A stretch of DNA of 64,000 nucleotides from Petrosia ficiformis (lineage: Eukaryota > Porifera > Demospongiae > Haplosclerida > Petrosiidae): the NCBI GenBank assembly GCA_947044365.1, contig OX345636.1, positions 46,873,037 through 46,937,036 on the forward strand. Reading direction: 5' to 3'. The translations under genes were made by a program, and so were the position numbers. The notes beneath the pieces are model-generated. The model saw nothing but the letters and a program-made list of their open reading frames with translations. It did no database searches and was not told the origin of the DNA. Shown piece by piece: positions 41,385 through 51,884 of the stretch. The stretch's first letter is position 1. Each line of letters begins with the position of its first letter.

Positions 41385-41421
41385 TGACTTAGTTTGCACA
41401 GAAGCAGTAACAGTTGCAGGT

Positions 41422-41525
41422 ACAATGAAGCACCTTTGGTGCGTGGCCTCGCTGTAGCTTAAGGATAGCTTGCAAATGCAACAATTAAATAAATGAGATG
41501 CAAGAGAAAAAGTAACAAGCTTAAG
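41422..41525. repeat. Dispersed repeat R4, copy 2
   Basis: Inverted copy of 28066-28168, immediately upstream of the minus-strand gene start at 41384. Confidence 0.7.
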
Positions 41526-41538
41526 GTTGTACTAGGGG

Positions 41539-42063
41539 GAGGGGTAGATGAAACTCCAATCAGCGTCTAGTCTTGCCAGCTTCTTGCTGCATACAATCTG
41601 GTTCAATTCTGTATCTTTTGGAAGCCACACCCACCGAGGGTATAATTATTGGGCCTAAATGTTTTCACTGATTGGGTGGTGGTGGGTGGGAAAGGTAACT
41701 GTAGTTGCTCTCTGAGAAAGATCGGAGTTTGATAGTGCCTAGAAAGGTAGATTTTATGGTTTCAGTGAAAAGCTACAGAATTCAGCTTTCTTCAGCCTCT
41801 TGTAACTATAAAAGTAAAATGAATTTTCAGAAAACGGCTCTATTTGTTTTCTCAAAACGCATTGTACTTGGTGCACACCATGATTGGTGGGCGTGGTTTT
41901 CTTGGTTTTGTACTTATTGCGATTGCAAAAATGGAGATTTTTGCAACACTCTCACCATACAGACAAAAATAAAGATCAGAAGATATGAAGGTTGCTATTA
42001 CACCAGGTTAGAGTCATATTATATAATATTCTATTTTGAAAGTGATTGGAGTCGCATCCGCCC
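41539..42063. mobile_element. MITE, GGGCGGATGC family, copy D (long form)
   Basis: Closest to copy C. The right end is intact (GATTGGAGTCGCATCCGCCC); the left end is degraded (GATGAAACTCCAATCAGCG). The 147-codon open frame within it also occurs, shifted, in copy C and is not a gene. Confidence 0.7.
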
Positions 42064-42069
42064 ACTCCA

Positions 42070-43055
42070 TAGTACTACCTTAATTAATACAGCAGTGAGA
42101 GGAGTTATAACTACAATATTATATCCAAGCTGTCAAACACACTGGTAGGCTAGCATAGCATAATGATTTGCCAAATTGTGTGAGTAAGACTTGAGTTAAG
42201 ACTCCAAACACATCACTTCCTTGTACAAAAGCATACTTATAATGTTCATCTTTTAACCTCTTATGGCCAATATCCTATATACACACATTGTATTAAAACA
42301 TCTTCTAATGAATCTGTCATTAACATACTGGCCGTGGTTTCACACTAGTCTCGAGTCACTAATGACAATGTTACAAAAATATTGCCAATTTTTCGGGTTG
42401 TTTCAGAAATAATGAATTCTTTTCCAAATAGCACATTGCCACCATCTTTTGTCGTGACGAAGTATGACTATATTGATTTTAATTGGCCCTGCACAGATTC
42501 ATGCAGGAGCAACAGTTTTGTGATAAGACTATTCTGTCTTGTAACGGGGTCATCGGCCACGCAAGACTAGTTTCGCATCCTCTAAAACACATTACTTCCT
42601 GCTACTGCAGAGTTTTTGCAGTTCAATCAATTAATTATAACTGCTAGACAGGTCTCAACAACCTTCTCACACATAATCATGTACTCATCTCCCTCGTCGT
42701 TGTACATCATAAATGTAGGAAAATGTTTTAAACGATATGGATTTGCAGCGTTATGAAATGGGAGGTTCTGATTGAAAACTGATAAGAATTAATGTATTTT
42801 ACTAATAAAATGCTATATGTCATGAACTATAATATAATAATTATATAGGTGTTAATAGTAATTACTTAACTAATTGGATAAAAATCAAACAATAGTATTT
42901 AAAATATAAGCATGAATTAACATGAAACACCAAAATAGTTACACACACCTTGGGTATTAAATGTTTAACAATTAGTAATTCTTATTGTATACAAATTAGA
43001 AATCAAATTATGTTAAACACGCTCTTTAGAAAGGCTGAGGTTCGGGAAGCCCAAA
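42070..43055. other. Intergenic, no recognised feature
   Basis: No domain, repeat or splice pattern I can support. It includes the probable 3' untranslated region of the SRCR remnant gene near its right edge. Confidence 0.4.
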
Positions 43056-43630
43056 CTGTGTTTATTGAGTACCTGGATAAGGAGGAGGTGGTTGTTGATG
43101 GATGTTGCTTGTGTCCAGATTAGAATAAGGAGGAGGAAATGTATGATAGGATGGAGGAGGCTGCTGTGGTTGTGTAGAACTAGGTGTTGTAGGATAGACT
43201 TGTTGACCAGGATAAGGCTGTGTTAGTTGTTGATAACTCTGTTGTTGTGGATTCCTGAATGATGAAGCAATTCTTTTTCCAGCAACACCACAGATATATA
43301 GTATACATACTGATAATATAATAATGAAAAATATACCACCACCAATGATGCCTCCAACCAAGCCACCTACATCTGTAATAATAGGAATGCTCATCACAAG
43401 AGTTTGAGACAATGATCGATTAGTACTACACGCATCTTCATGATTCTATAACAACTACTTGCGTATCAACAACAATATTGGTTTAGCAATTTGATTATGT
43501 TATTCTAACATATTATGAACAAACAATTACCAGCAGCTAATGTTACTAACATGCATGACTATAGCATATGATGTGCACAGCAAAGAATTACTTTGGTATA
43601 ATCCAATTAGTATGCTTTAACTCTGTATAT

Positions 43631-44815
43631 CAGAGAGTACGGTAGTACTCTCTATGTAGGGATGGCATGGAAAAAAAATGGCTGCCTATACATTTCAATT
43701 GCAAGTGATGAGCTGAAATCTCTGCTAAAATTATAGAACAAGTCTTAATACACACATATTTTTTTGATATCTAGTGTTCTTATGACTAACAACATCTTCT
43801 AGACAGCTGGAGATGATCTTTAAGGTAGAGAACCAGCAGGCAGCAAAACTGGCAAAATGTTCATCATAATTTATTATACTTATTATTATTATTATTTTCC
43901 AGACAAATAATTTTTTTGTTTGTTGAACTATCACAATGATTCTATCACCATTCCAATCGCATTCGTTGTAAAACTCTGATGTACACGTATCGAGATGATA
44001 TCTTCAGATGCTATGAAAGAAGACAGTCTCAACGACGGCGAAGATTTGATCTCAAATTGGACGCCATTTTTATAAAAGGAATTTAATTACGCATGCGCGT
44101 TTGTGTACTGGGAACATGGAAGCTAAAAAGGTAGAAGTCGAGGTAGAAGTGCTTGGAATCATAAGCATAGTGATAACATTTGTGAGCAAATACATTTTTA
44201 TAATAATGAATATAATAATTATTAATATTAAAGCCATTGTATAATAATATTGTATACTATGATAAGCATTGGAATACTGAACGGTTGACACAGTGACTGA
44301 CACTACTTCTTGTAGGATGGCAGACAGTGCTGTATGGGAAATAGAGAGTATACATCATCTGTAAATGAAAGAGAATGATAATACAAAAGACTGACTTTTA
44401 TTGATGAGCAAATTTTAATGCATTAATGATTGTATGATTTTATAATGGTATAATTATAGTGTTTCTGCAATCTACAAAAACATATTCACACTATTCAGAA
44501 AAAAACACAACGGAAACAAGAATAATAAAAAACATTTTCAATAAAAATGAAAGAAGATGTAGGGATGTCAAAACCCAAAAAGCATGCAAACAAGGTTGGG
44601 AAGCTAACATAGGACCCAAATTCACTTCCATATAACCCTACATAAGTACAGCTCTTTGTATTTTGTTTTATAGCAGTGTAAGTACTTATGTAGGGTTATA
44701 TGGAAGTGAATTTGGGTCCTATGTTAGCTTCCCAACTTTGTTTGCATGCTTTTTGGGTTTTGACATCCCTACATCTTCTTTCATTTTTATTGAAAATGTT
44801 TTTTATTATTCTTGT
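43631..44815. repeat. Foldback repeat R1, copy 4 (full length)
   Basis: Starts CAGAGAGTACGGTAGTACTC, itself a small hairpin, runs 1.2 kb and ends with the large hairpin (44560-44775: arms with AAGCTAACATAGGACCC and CACTTCCATATAACCC and their inverses). The text TGTAGGGATG near the start and its inverse CATCCCTACA near the end form short inverted ends. It lies in the intron before the membrane exon. Confidence 0.82.
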
Positions 44816-45289
44816 TTACATAATTATTAGTGATCATACTTATAGTAGAAACAGAATCATCATTGCTGTCTGTAGGTCCAGTATCAGTATTGTTACATGT
44901 TGACTCTCTTGTGCCTGGGTTTTCCAATCTTTGGATTGCTATAAATGAAAACAATTTTGATATTATTATGTAATTTGTATATAATTTGTTGATTCAGTTC
45001 AACTATGTATTTCTAACTCACAACATTCAACAGTTACATCTTCAGAATGGCTACAGTCATGATACTCAGAAGAAGGACAGGTTTCACAGTCAGCAAGACA
45101 GAGTAGTAAGGAGCTAAAGCACTGAACATTATCCAACCAGATTGGCTGACCAGTACTGAAACATAAATTAGAAATTGAGTCATTTTCCTTTAAAATAATT
45201 TGTAATTTTTGTATGTATTGCATACACCAGGCAAATTCTAATTATAATTAAATATTATCATTAGCCACTAATCCTAATCCTATTTGTAA

Positions 45290-45545
45290 TTACCCAGCAC
45301 AGCGTGTGTGCAAGGGGCTTAGTGATCAATTCTGTCTGTCTGTTTGTCCGTGTGTCATGCCAAAAAATGTCGAAAAAGTACTTTGTAGTAGTTTGTAGAT
45401 AGCTAGACAGTAGTTATATAAAAATGTATGCTTATATCTTGCTGACGCTAATGCAGTTCATGTTATCCGTAATTCCTAAGTATTCTTATTATCACTTTAG
45501 AAATGTCCACTATTTTTTGGTCAATCACCACCTTCATCATAATTA
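45290..45545. repeat. Repeat R3, copy 2
   Basis: See the copy at 23700-23940; same order of landmarks (TCTGTCTGTCTGTTTG, GTAGTAGTTTGTAGATAGC, ATTTTTTGGTCAATCACC). Confidence 0.65.
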
Positions 45546-45702
45546 GCAACATTTCACAGTACAGTATTGAGTGGGGTAACATATCTCAGAACATCTAGTT
45601 GCAAGTTTGTAACTGATTAATTGCTATTGCAATGAAGTTTTATTATATGGAAACCATAGAGATCATAGCTACACAATGAAGCATACAAGGGTGATATTAT
45701 CC

Positions 45703-45755
45703 ACTTCCTGTATGATATCTATATTTCCTAGGGGATATAGATATCAGGCAGGAAC
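45703..45755. repeat. Short hairpin below the Crypton remnant
   Basis: CTTCCTGTATGATATCTATA and its near inverse TATAGATATCAGGCAGGAA are separated by a short loop. Confidence 0.7.
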
Positions 45756-45829
45756 CGGGCATTTAATAAAATAACCATTAGAACTGGAATAAATGAGAAA
45801 AAAATTCATTTAACAGATTTCTTTATATT

Positions 45830-46250
45830 TCAAAAGGAACCGCTGAAATCAACTGTCATTGTTCCAATTGAACATCCACTTATTCCTCCAAGAAATCCTG
45901 TAGACAATTTATCCCGAGAGCTTACATCTGCTTCAACTGATGGACTCGTATTGTTAGTCATCAACAACTTGCTAACATTCCTGTGCTGCTCTAAAGAAGT
46001 GTTTTCATAAGTGCGAAGGGCTTATAAAGATCAATGGCCTGTGACGTACATAAACCAGGCCGTACTTCTCTGAGTATTCATAGGAACATATCTCTTAGTA
46101 ATCATGTCGATTTCTTCCTGACGACTCGACACCTTGAAGCGATTGTTTGGAGCTAGCTTTTTCTTTTTCTGCACTTTAAAATCGTCTAAATCAGTTCTTG
46201 CTTCTTTTTGCCATTTTATAGAACCTGCTACAATGACATCAATCGTTGCT
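45830..46250 (-). pseudogene. Internally deleted Crypton-like recombinase
   Basis: The minus strand from about 46250 reads SIKWQKEARTDLDDFKV, then EEIDMITKRYVPMNTQRST, AWFMYVTG, which resembles the N-terminal helix region of DUF3504/Crypton recombinases. After stops and shifts it ends SGCSIGTMTVDFSGSF (stop at 45830-45832), like the short tail motif at the end of the 20 kb Crypton (SNCTFNLNFS). The catalytic middle is missing. It sits in an SRCR intron, as does the 20 kb element. Confidence 0.5.
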
Positions 46251-46308
46251 AAGTGATATGAATTACGTCAATGGACAACTTTTGATCTTAATGCTCCCTT
46301 AAAATAAA

Positions 46309-46445
46309 CCAGTTATAACACGCCTTCATGGGCATTATCGATACACACTCAATAATATTCATAATTCCTCAGGCTACACCCTCGGAATCATGGTTATTAT
46401 TTAATGTGTATACACGATAATGCCCTGTAAGGGGTGTCATAACTA
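46309..46445. repeat. Foldback next to the Crypton remnant
   Basis: GTTATAACACGCCTTCATGG, then GCATTATCG, with the inverse (CGATAATGCCCTGTAAGGGG, then TGTCATAAC) at the other end. It lies just upstream of the Crypton-like frame, as the 177-bp foldback does at 20.2 kb. Confidence 0.75.
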
Positions 46446-47329
46446 TTACATAATCCACTTTAATTACAGAATATTAAAAAAGCATATGACCTTGGAGTTC
46501 CAATTATCATTGATCAGAAAAGCTAATTCAAACAAGGCTAGTATACACATACATCAGATTTAATTTTATTCACTTACATAGACAAATGATCATAGTCATA
46601 GTATGAATCATAACCAAGCTGTCTGCATACAACTCTAGCATCAGTACTGCCAAATGAATCATCACATACAGTCCCCCACTGATCATTGCAATATACTTCA
46701 AGAAGTCCCTGGTTAGAATACATCTAATTTGACCAACATAAGGGTTGTTCCATATACGTGTGGTATCTATAATCAATAATACAAAAATATAATCAGTATC
46801 AAAATTTGTAGCACATTATTTCCTCAAGATAGTTGAATATAAAATGACTAAAATTGCTCCACTGTTAACAGTGGAGTAATTGATTGACTCAGTCTAACTG
46901 ATGTGTCTAAGCCGGATTATATAACTTATATCCTTCATGCTTTGATTTAGAATCTGTTTCATAATAAACTACATATCTGTATACTCAAGTGGAACAATAT
47001 TTTTAAAACTATTCCATATAGATATTAATTATTAGTAGTAAATATTAGGGGGTTATAGCCTTCCCCACCTCCGTTTCACCACCTATGACCTACACCCAAC
47101 CCTATCCTACCCTAATCAGTCACATAATGATATTCATGACATTTTGAAGTTGTTTTGTAGTTTACTGTGTTAGAAACTTACAACAGCTAACAGAAACATC
47201 ATTGTCATCATTGTCACTTGTACATGGATCAACAAATTCGGTGCTATAACTACATTGAAATACGGTCAATGAAGTGTTTAAACAGTACAATTGACCTATA
47301 ACTGCTGGTAATCCATCATTACCATAACT

Positions 47330-47639
47330 ACACAAAAGGAAAATAAACTATTCACGAAAAAACTTGAATAATAAGAGAATTATTTTTTAATTATGATATC
47401 TTGGGGAAAAGATTTTTAATTATGAAGCATGCATAATAATCATTATTAATAATTGTTGTGACACATTTAGTATCAAAGTAATGTTAATGAACTTATATTA
47501 CGTTCACTGATACTAGTCCACCAAATTTTAGCAGAAATTATTAAAGACACATTTAATTATAGTGTTGTTATTGTTAACAAATACGTTTAATAATTTCTAC
47601 AAAAATAGTTTACAATTAACTATATAGGTCTATAATGTC
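47330..47639. other. Region above the SRCR remnant
   Basis: AT-rich. The missing first SRCR half-exon was looked for here and not found. Confidence 0.4.
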
Positions 47640-47647
47640 ACTGTGGG

Positions 47648-48031
47648 AAGGGGCGTAGCTAGAACTTTGAACTTGGTAGGGCACACACTTCAGGCGCACG
47701 AAGTATGCCGAAAAATTTTCGGTTTTTAATTATATTTATGAGGGGCGTGGTCAATTAAACACTCTCAGACTGAGCTAGCTGCGTGCGCGCGGTGCTATGT
47801 GTTTGATTGAAAATGTGTAATTTAATCGTGGGTGTGGACTATGAAGGACGTAATCGTCTTCGAATTGTTTGCATCACTCAAGTTTGTGAAATGCTATCCT
47901 ATAGGCTATAGTATTTTCACTTCAGAGGATTTAGAACTTTCATTAAACAGATGAGTTCAATAAATTCTTGACTATGAAGAACTCTTTGTTGGTGGGGCAC
48001 ACCACTGTGCCCTACCTTGGCTACGCCTCTG
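47648..48031. mobile_element. 384-bp hAT-type MITE with 8-bp target duplication
   Basis: Begins AAGGGGCGTAGCTAG and ends with the inverse of CAGAGGCGTAGCCAAGG. Subterminal GGTAGGGCACAC is also inverted at the right. It is flanked by perfect ACTGTGGG (47640-47647 and 48032-48039), the 8-bp duplication expected of hAT elements. Confidence 0.88.
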
Positions 48032-48414
48032 ACTGTGGGTATGCGTCCAATTATCGGCATGCACATAACACTTTCAGTTTTTTAGTGTTGTAATTTTACA
48101 ACATCCTGTCAGATAGGAAGTACCACACCTACTTATTACATTGCTAAATTTCACTGCAATGGCTGGGTCTTGGATGTACCACACCCCAAATTACTGTAGA
48201 TTACAAGAGTATGCCAATGTGGTGGCGGCATGTCGGCATTCTATTGTTCAAAACGCCCACGCTTCGTTGGATGTGGTCTAGCGGTGCTTTGATTCAAGTG
48301 TCCGCCCTTTGATGTTACTTTGAAGTTAGCTTAGGGTACTTTAAAAAAAAAAAATGAAAGGAGAGTAGAAGGTTATGTTGATGTTTGTGTGATGTACAGA
48401 CTTGGTTTCTAGCT

Positions 48415-48640
48415 GGTTCTAGCGAGAGAGAAAGGGATGTTGGGAGAATAAGTGACAAATAGCGTTCGTGTGCAGACTTGAGTAGATGCTGTGCTTGCAG
48501 TAATTGGTAAGCAAGGTTGAGGTGAGTGTTAGATTGCTCCAGAAGTTGGAGAAAGTTGCAAATTGCCTGTATTCATTTGCAACGAAGGTTTTGATTTTAA
48601 TGAGATGCTGAGCCACACCTCGCAATCAGTATATTACATC
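48415..48640. repeat. Repeat R5, copy 1
   Basis: Shares TAGCGAGAGAGAAAGG, GATGCTGTGCTTGCAGTAAT, TGGTAAGCAAGGTTGAGGTG and CTGAGCCACAC with 63640-63850 in the same order. Non-coding and of unknown type. Confidence 0.75.
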
Positions 48641-48693
48641 CATGGTAGGTGTGGTTGGAATTATTATTAAAATTAATTCATTCTTTTTTCAAA

Positions 48694-49552
48694 AGCCAAC
48701 GTTGATGAATCTGGGATGCCATTGGATCATCGCCCTCCTAGAGTTTTAACTAAAATAGGCAAAGAAAAGTACGTTATCATACATCAGGTAACAAAAGCCA
48801 AATTACCGTAGTTGGTTGCATAAATGCTACTGGTGCTGCTCTGCCACCCTTTGTGATATTTGACGCAAAGAACCAAAACGCAAAAATGGTGATGTTTTCA
48901 CGAAAAAAGAGGAACTACGATTTTCAAGAAGACACGATGAAGGCTATGACTTATATGATGAATACTATCTTGCTTGGTTGAGTCTAAACTATCCAGAAGA
49001 AGTAGAAAGTTTACAAAGTAGTGACTCATTGGCTCAATTCTTCAATGACATGTTACCATGTACTCCTGTAATCATCCCAGAGCTTGAACTTCATAACGAA
49101 AGTTGAACCTAACACTCAGAAGAGTGTGACCACACTTACATGTACAGAAAGGGACAGTGGCAATGTAAATAGAAACATCTACCCCTGTCTCGGCAACTAT
49201 AACCACTGGATCAAGTAAGTCTCCTGCTTCTAGTGTAGGCTCATCTAGAAGTGATGCATCAAATAATATATCAAAGTACTTGATACAGTACATATCAGTA
49301 ACTTCAAAATCTAGGCAGTCATCTGCCAGTCAAGTGTGTGGTTCTAGGGTATTGACGAGTGCAGATGGGCTAGCTATGCTAAAAGAGAAAGAAGACAAGA
49401 AGAAAAGAGAGTTGGAAAAAAAGGAGAGAGAGAAGAGCGGAAGACAAGAGAAAAAGAAGAAGGAAGAAATTGCTAAAAAGAAGGCAGAAGAGAAAAACAA
49501 AAAGATTGAAGAAAAGAAGACAAAACCAGGCAAATCTCGAGTGGTAATGTAA
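48694..49552 (+). pseudogene. Pogo/Tigger-like (DDE_1) transposase with large deletion
   Basis: The plus strand begins ANVDESGMPLDHRPPR, the first catalytic Asp region of pogo-type transposases. After frame changes it reads VVGCINATGAALPPFVIFDA, a hallmark of the same family. The next section (DLYDEYYLAWLSLNYPEE) and a Lys/Glu-rich tail at 49280-49552 (VLTSADGLAMLKEKEDKKKR) match the usual C-terminal layout. The DNA between the second and third catalytic acids is absent and several frameshifts are visible. Not functional. The K-rich tail alone should not be called a gene. Confidence 0.75.
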
Positions 49553-49559
49553 ATCCTAG

Positions 49560-50750
49560 AAATTCCAAACGACTTAAGGCAATTGATTACAGTGTGTCAC
49601 CTACTTACACTACAGATGAATGTTGTGAATGCTTTTTTACATATGCAGATGATGTTCGACATATGCAGATGATAAACTTAGTTTTATAATACAAAAAAAG
49701 ACAAAATAATATATTATGATACAGTAACTTACCGAGACATCAATGAAGCCTTGATAAATACCATAATAGCTACCATTATTAAATATATATAAAATAAAAA
49801 GATATGCAAACTAAATCTAAGAGAAAATGCACAGTTAAAATTACTGTTACACTACTTCTAAGGATAGCTGAATAGCTAAAAAAATTGCAGAATCTTCCAG
49901 CAAGTGTTCAAAAAAACTCAATCCTATCAGGAACCTTGAAACAGAAATGGTGCCGATAATTTAATTCGTCCCAGACCGTCCCCACTTGCGGAATGTAGCA
50001 CGAACACATATGGCTACAATTACAGCAGAGATTTTTTATATACTTAGCTTAATGAATGATCTCACTTCCTATCTTCCTGCATCGCCCACATAAGTTATTA
50101 TAAAATTAGAACCAAGTATGCCGATAATTGGTTGCTTACGCTATTTGAAATTACTATTACCTCACATTAAGGATACATATTCTTATACAATAATTGTACT
50201 ACGTAACAAATATAAGTAATAATTGGCCTAACCTTACATTGTAGTTCATAATCATAATTATTATTGTTGTGAGATATCAGTCATCTAAGGGTTAAGGATG
50301 CAAAATTGCTTAATACCATCTGGTAAATATCACCCAGCCCTACACTACACTGTTAAAAATGCAGAGTAACTGTAACTATGCAGAGTAACCTGTTTACTCT
50401 TGAATGTGGAGTTTGAGCTACTACCCGAGTAAGATAACTCCAGGGTAGTAACAGTAATTAGCAATACTGGAGTAATTACATAATTATAAACAAAATACAT
50501 CAATAATTGATTTTGCATAATAGTGTGATTAAAATTCTAACTTTAAGCAACTTTTAACTGTTAAAATGTTTAATGCAACTAGTCCAGCATAGCATCATGA
50601 TTATAATTATACATGTAGGAGGAGCCAAATGTAGACTTGATAGTGTTAGTGATTGATAACATTTGAATTACTTTATTAATAGAAATTTAAAATGAAATAA
50701 ATTAAACTTTGTTATCATGATTCAAAATAATACACTTAATTATTTTGTCT
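49560..50750. other. Intergenic, no recognised feature
   Basis: AT-rich with short direct repeats (ATATGCAGATGAT twice near 49645; GCAGAGTAAC twice near 50360). No gene. Confidence 0.4.
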
Positions 50751-50757
50751 TACTACA

Positions 50758-51884
50758 TTAAATGAAATTTGGGTACAACACAAAACTCATTAGAAAATGA
50801 AGGTATTTTATGTGCATGTAGAGGTAAATGTGATAAAAAAATTCTTCTAGTGCAACAAGCTGATGAGTCTGCGTAGTCCTTATGATGTATGATGCATAAT
50901 GCTTGTTAAAGTACAATGTCTCGAACAGTTTTACGTACAGGTAGACATGACATGAATCAACGACATAAACTTCCTCAACTCCCCCAAATACAGGATCATC
51001 TTCCAAGATTGACTCAGAAGGTTTGATAGCCATAACACTTCCTTTCTTGTAAGTCACACCTCTTACTGTGACCCACTTTGGGCTGAGTAAAATACAGACA
51101 AAATGTAATTATGAATGCATGTACATGTAAGCAGCATGACACATCACACGCATTGTGTGCATATTAATGTACACAGTATTATTTTAGACATACACATGTA
51201 CACATACATGTATGTACATTGTACATATAGCCTATAGCCTATATGAGATAACAGACACAACATATATACACATTGTTTAATGTACATGTCATACCAGTAT
51301 ATCTCATTTCCTTGCAAGTTAATCAGGTAGTCCAAATCAGATGTAGTGACATCAATACCTAAAGGATTAGAATCATTCATCATTACTTTTTCTCCTTCTA
51401 TGATACTGAAATTACCCTTTCCCACTTCCACAATATTGAGATCCTCTGAGCTCTCCAAACGAAGGTAACACTGTAAAAACTGGTGCCTCATTGCCAGGGT
51501 ATACGGCAGGTTGATAAAATTTCCAACTGCAGCTGTTAGACGCTTGAAATATTTGTGTTTGGCCTCGAATCTCATTGTCCAGAAATGAACAAGTGGTCCA
51601 TACCTATAACAAAATGTAGATATCAACAGCTACATTTAGATTGCACAGACGTATTGTTCTCACTGATGAATAAGTCTTGGTGTGTGAATCAGGTAGTTTT
51701 GCTTTGGAATGACTGTCTGATCCGGGTACAAGCTCACAAAAGTTTGGTGGTGTTCCATAATCATATCCTGCAGTATGGCCAGATCATCTTCTGTGAGCTT
51801 TGGTGCAAACAGGTACTGCATGATGTTCAGAAGAAGGGTGAAGCACATCCATCCTCCGGAATCTTTTCTCCAATCATTAATCAT
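50758..51884 (-). pseudogene. Unnamed transposon-associated gene, family X copy 2 (C-terminal half)
   Basis: Exons 51884-51664 (WRKDSGGWMCFTLLLNIMQ, LYPDQTVIPKQNYLIHTPR), 51603-51295 (YGPLVHFWTMRFEAKHKYFK, then LPYTLAMRHQFLQCYL) and 51082-50758 (KWVTVRGVTYKKGSVMAI, VEEVYVVDS, stop at 50758), with GT/AG borders. The last exon matches the final exon of the 15.7-16.8 kb gene. The N-terminal half is missing because the large palindrome begins at 51882. The exons present are open. The family is defined here by the blocks GPLxxFWxMRFEAKHxYFKR and PYTLAMRHQ, which I remember from multi-copy genes in corals and sponges; function unknown. Confidence 0.6.

Larger units (their letters stand above)
43062..47327 (-). 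pseudogene. 3' half of a second SRCR receptor, broken
   Basis: Exons 47327-47182 (second half of an SRCR domain: YGNDGLPAVIGQLYC ... SVSCC), 46766-46578 (first half of the next), 45155-45022 (second half: QPIWLDNVQCF ... VECC), 44938-44840 (linker) and 43372-43062 (membrane and tail). The architecture equals the 3' end of the receptor at 13 kb. The 46.7 kb exon has lost 13 nt after GQIR (189 against 202 nt), which shifts the frame through WGTVCD and ends the protein. The tail exon has TAA in place of a TCA codon, removing the last dozen residues, although the sequence coding for them is still recognisable downstream. No signal peptide or first half-domain is found upstream. The tail keeps PPSY and PPPY motifs. 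Confidence 0.85.

Noticed and set aside
41705..42148. 147-codon plus-strand open frame
   Set aside because: Within MITE copy D; the matching part of copy C is in different frames, so no coding constraint.
42382..42570. 62-codon plus-strand frame
   Set aside because: No domain, homologue in the window, or splice context.
46570..46776. 68-codon minus-strand frame as a novel small protein
   Set aside because: It is an SRCR exon read in the wrong frame after the 13-nt deletion.
49280..49552. Lys/Glu-rich coiled-coil frame as an independent gene
   Set aside because: It is the tail of the decayed pogo-like transposase and has no start or promoter of its own.
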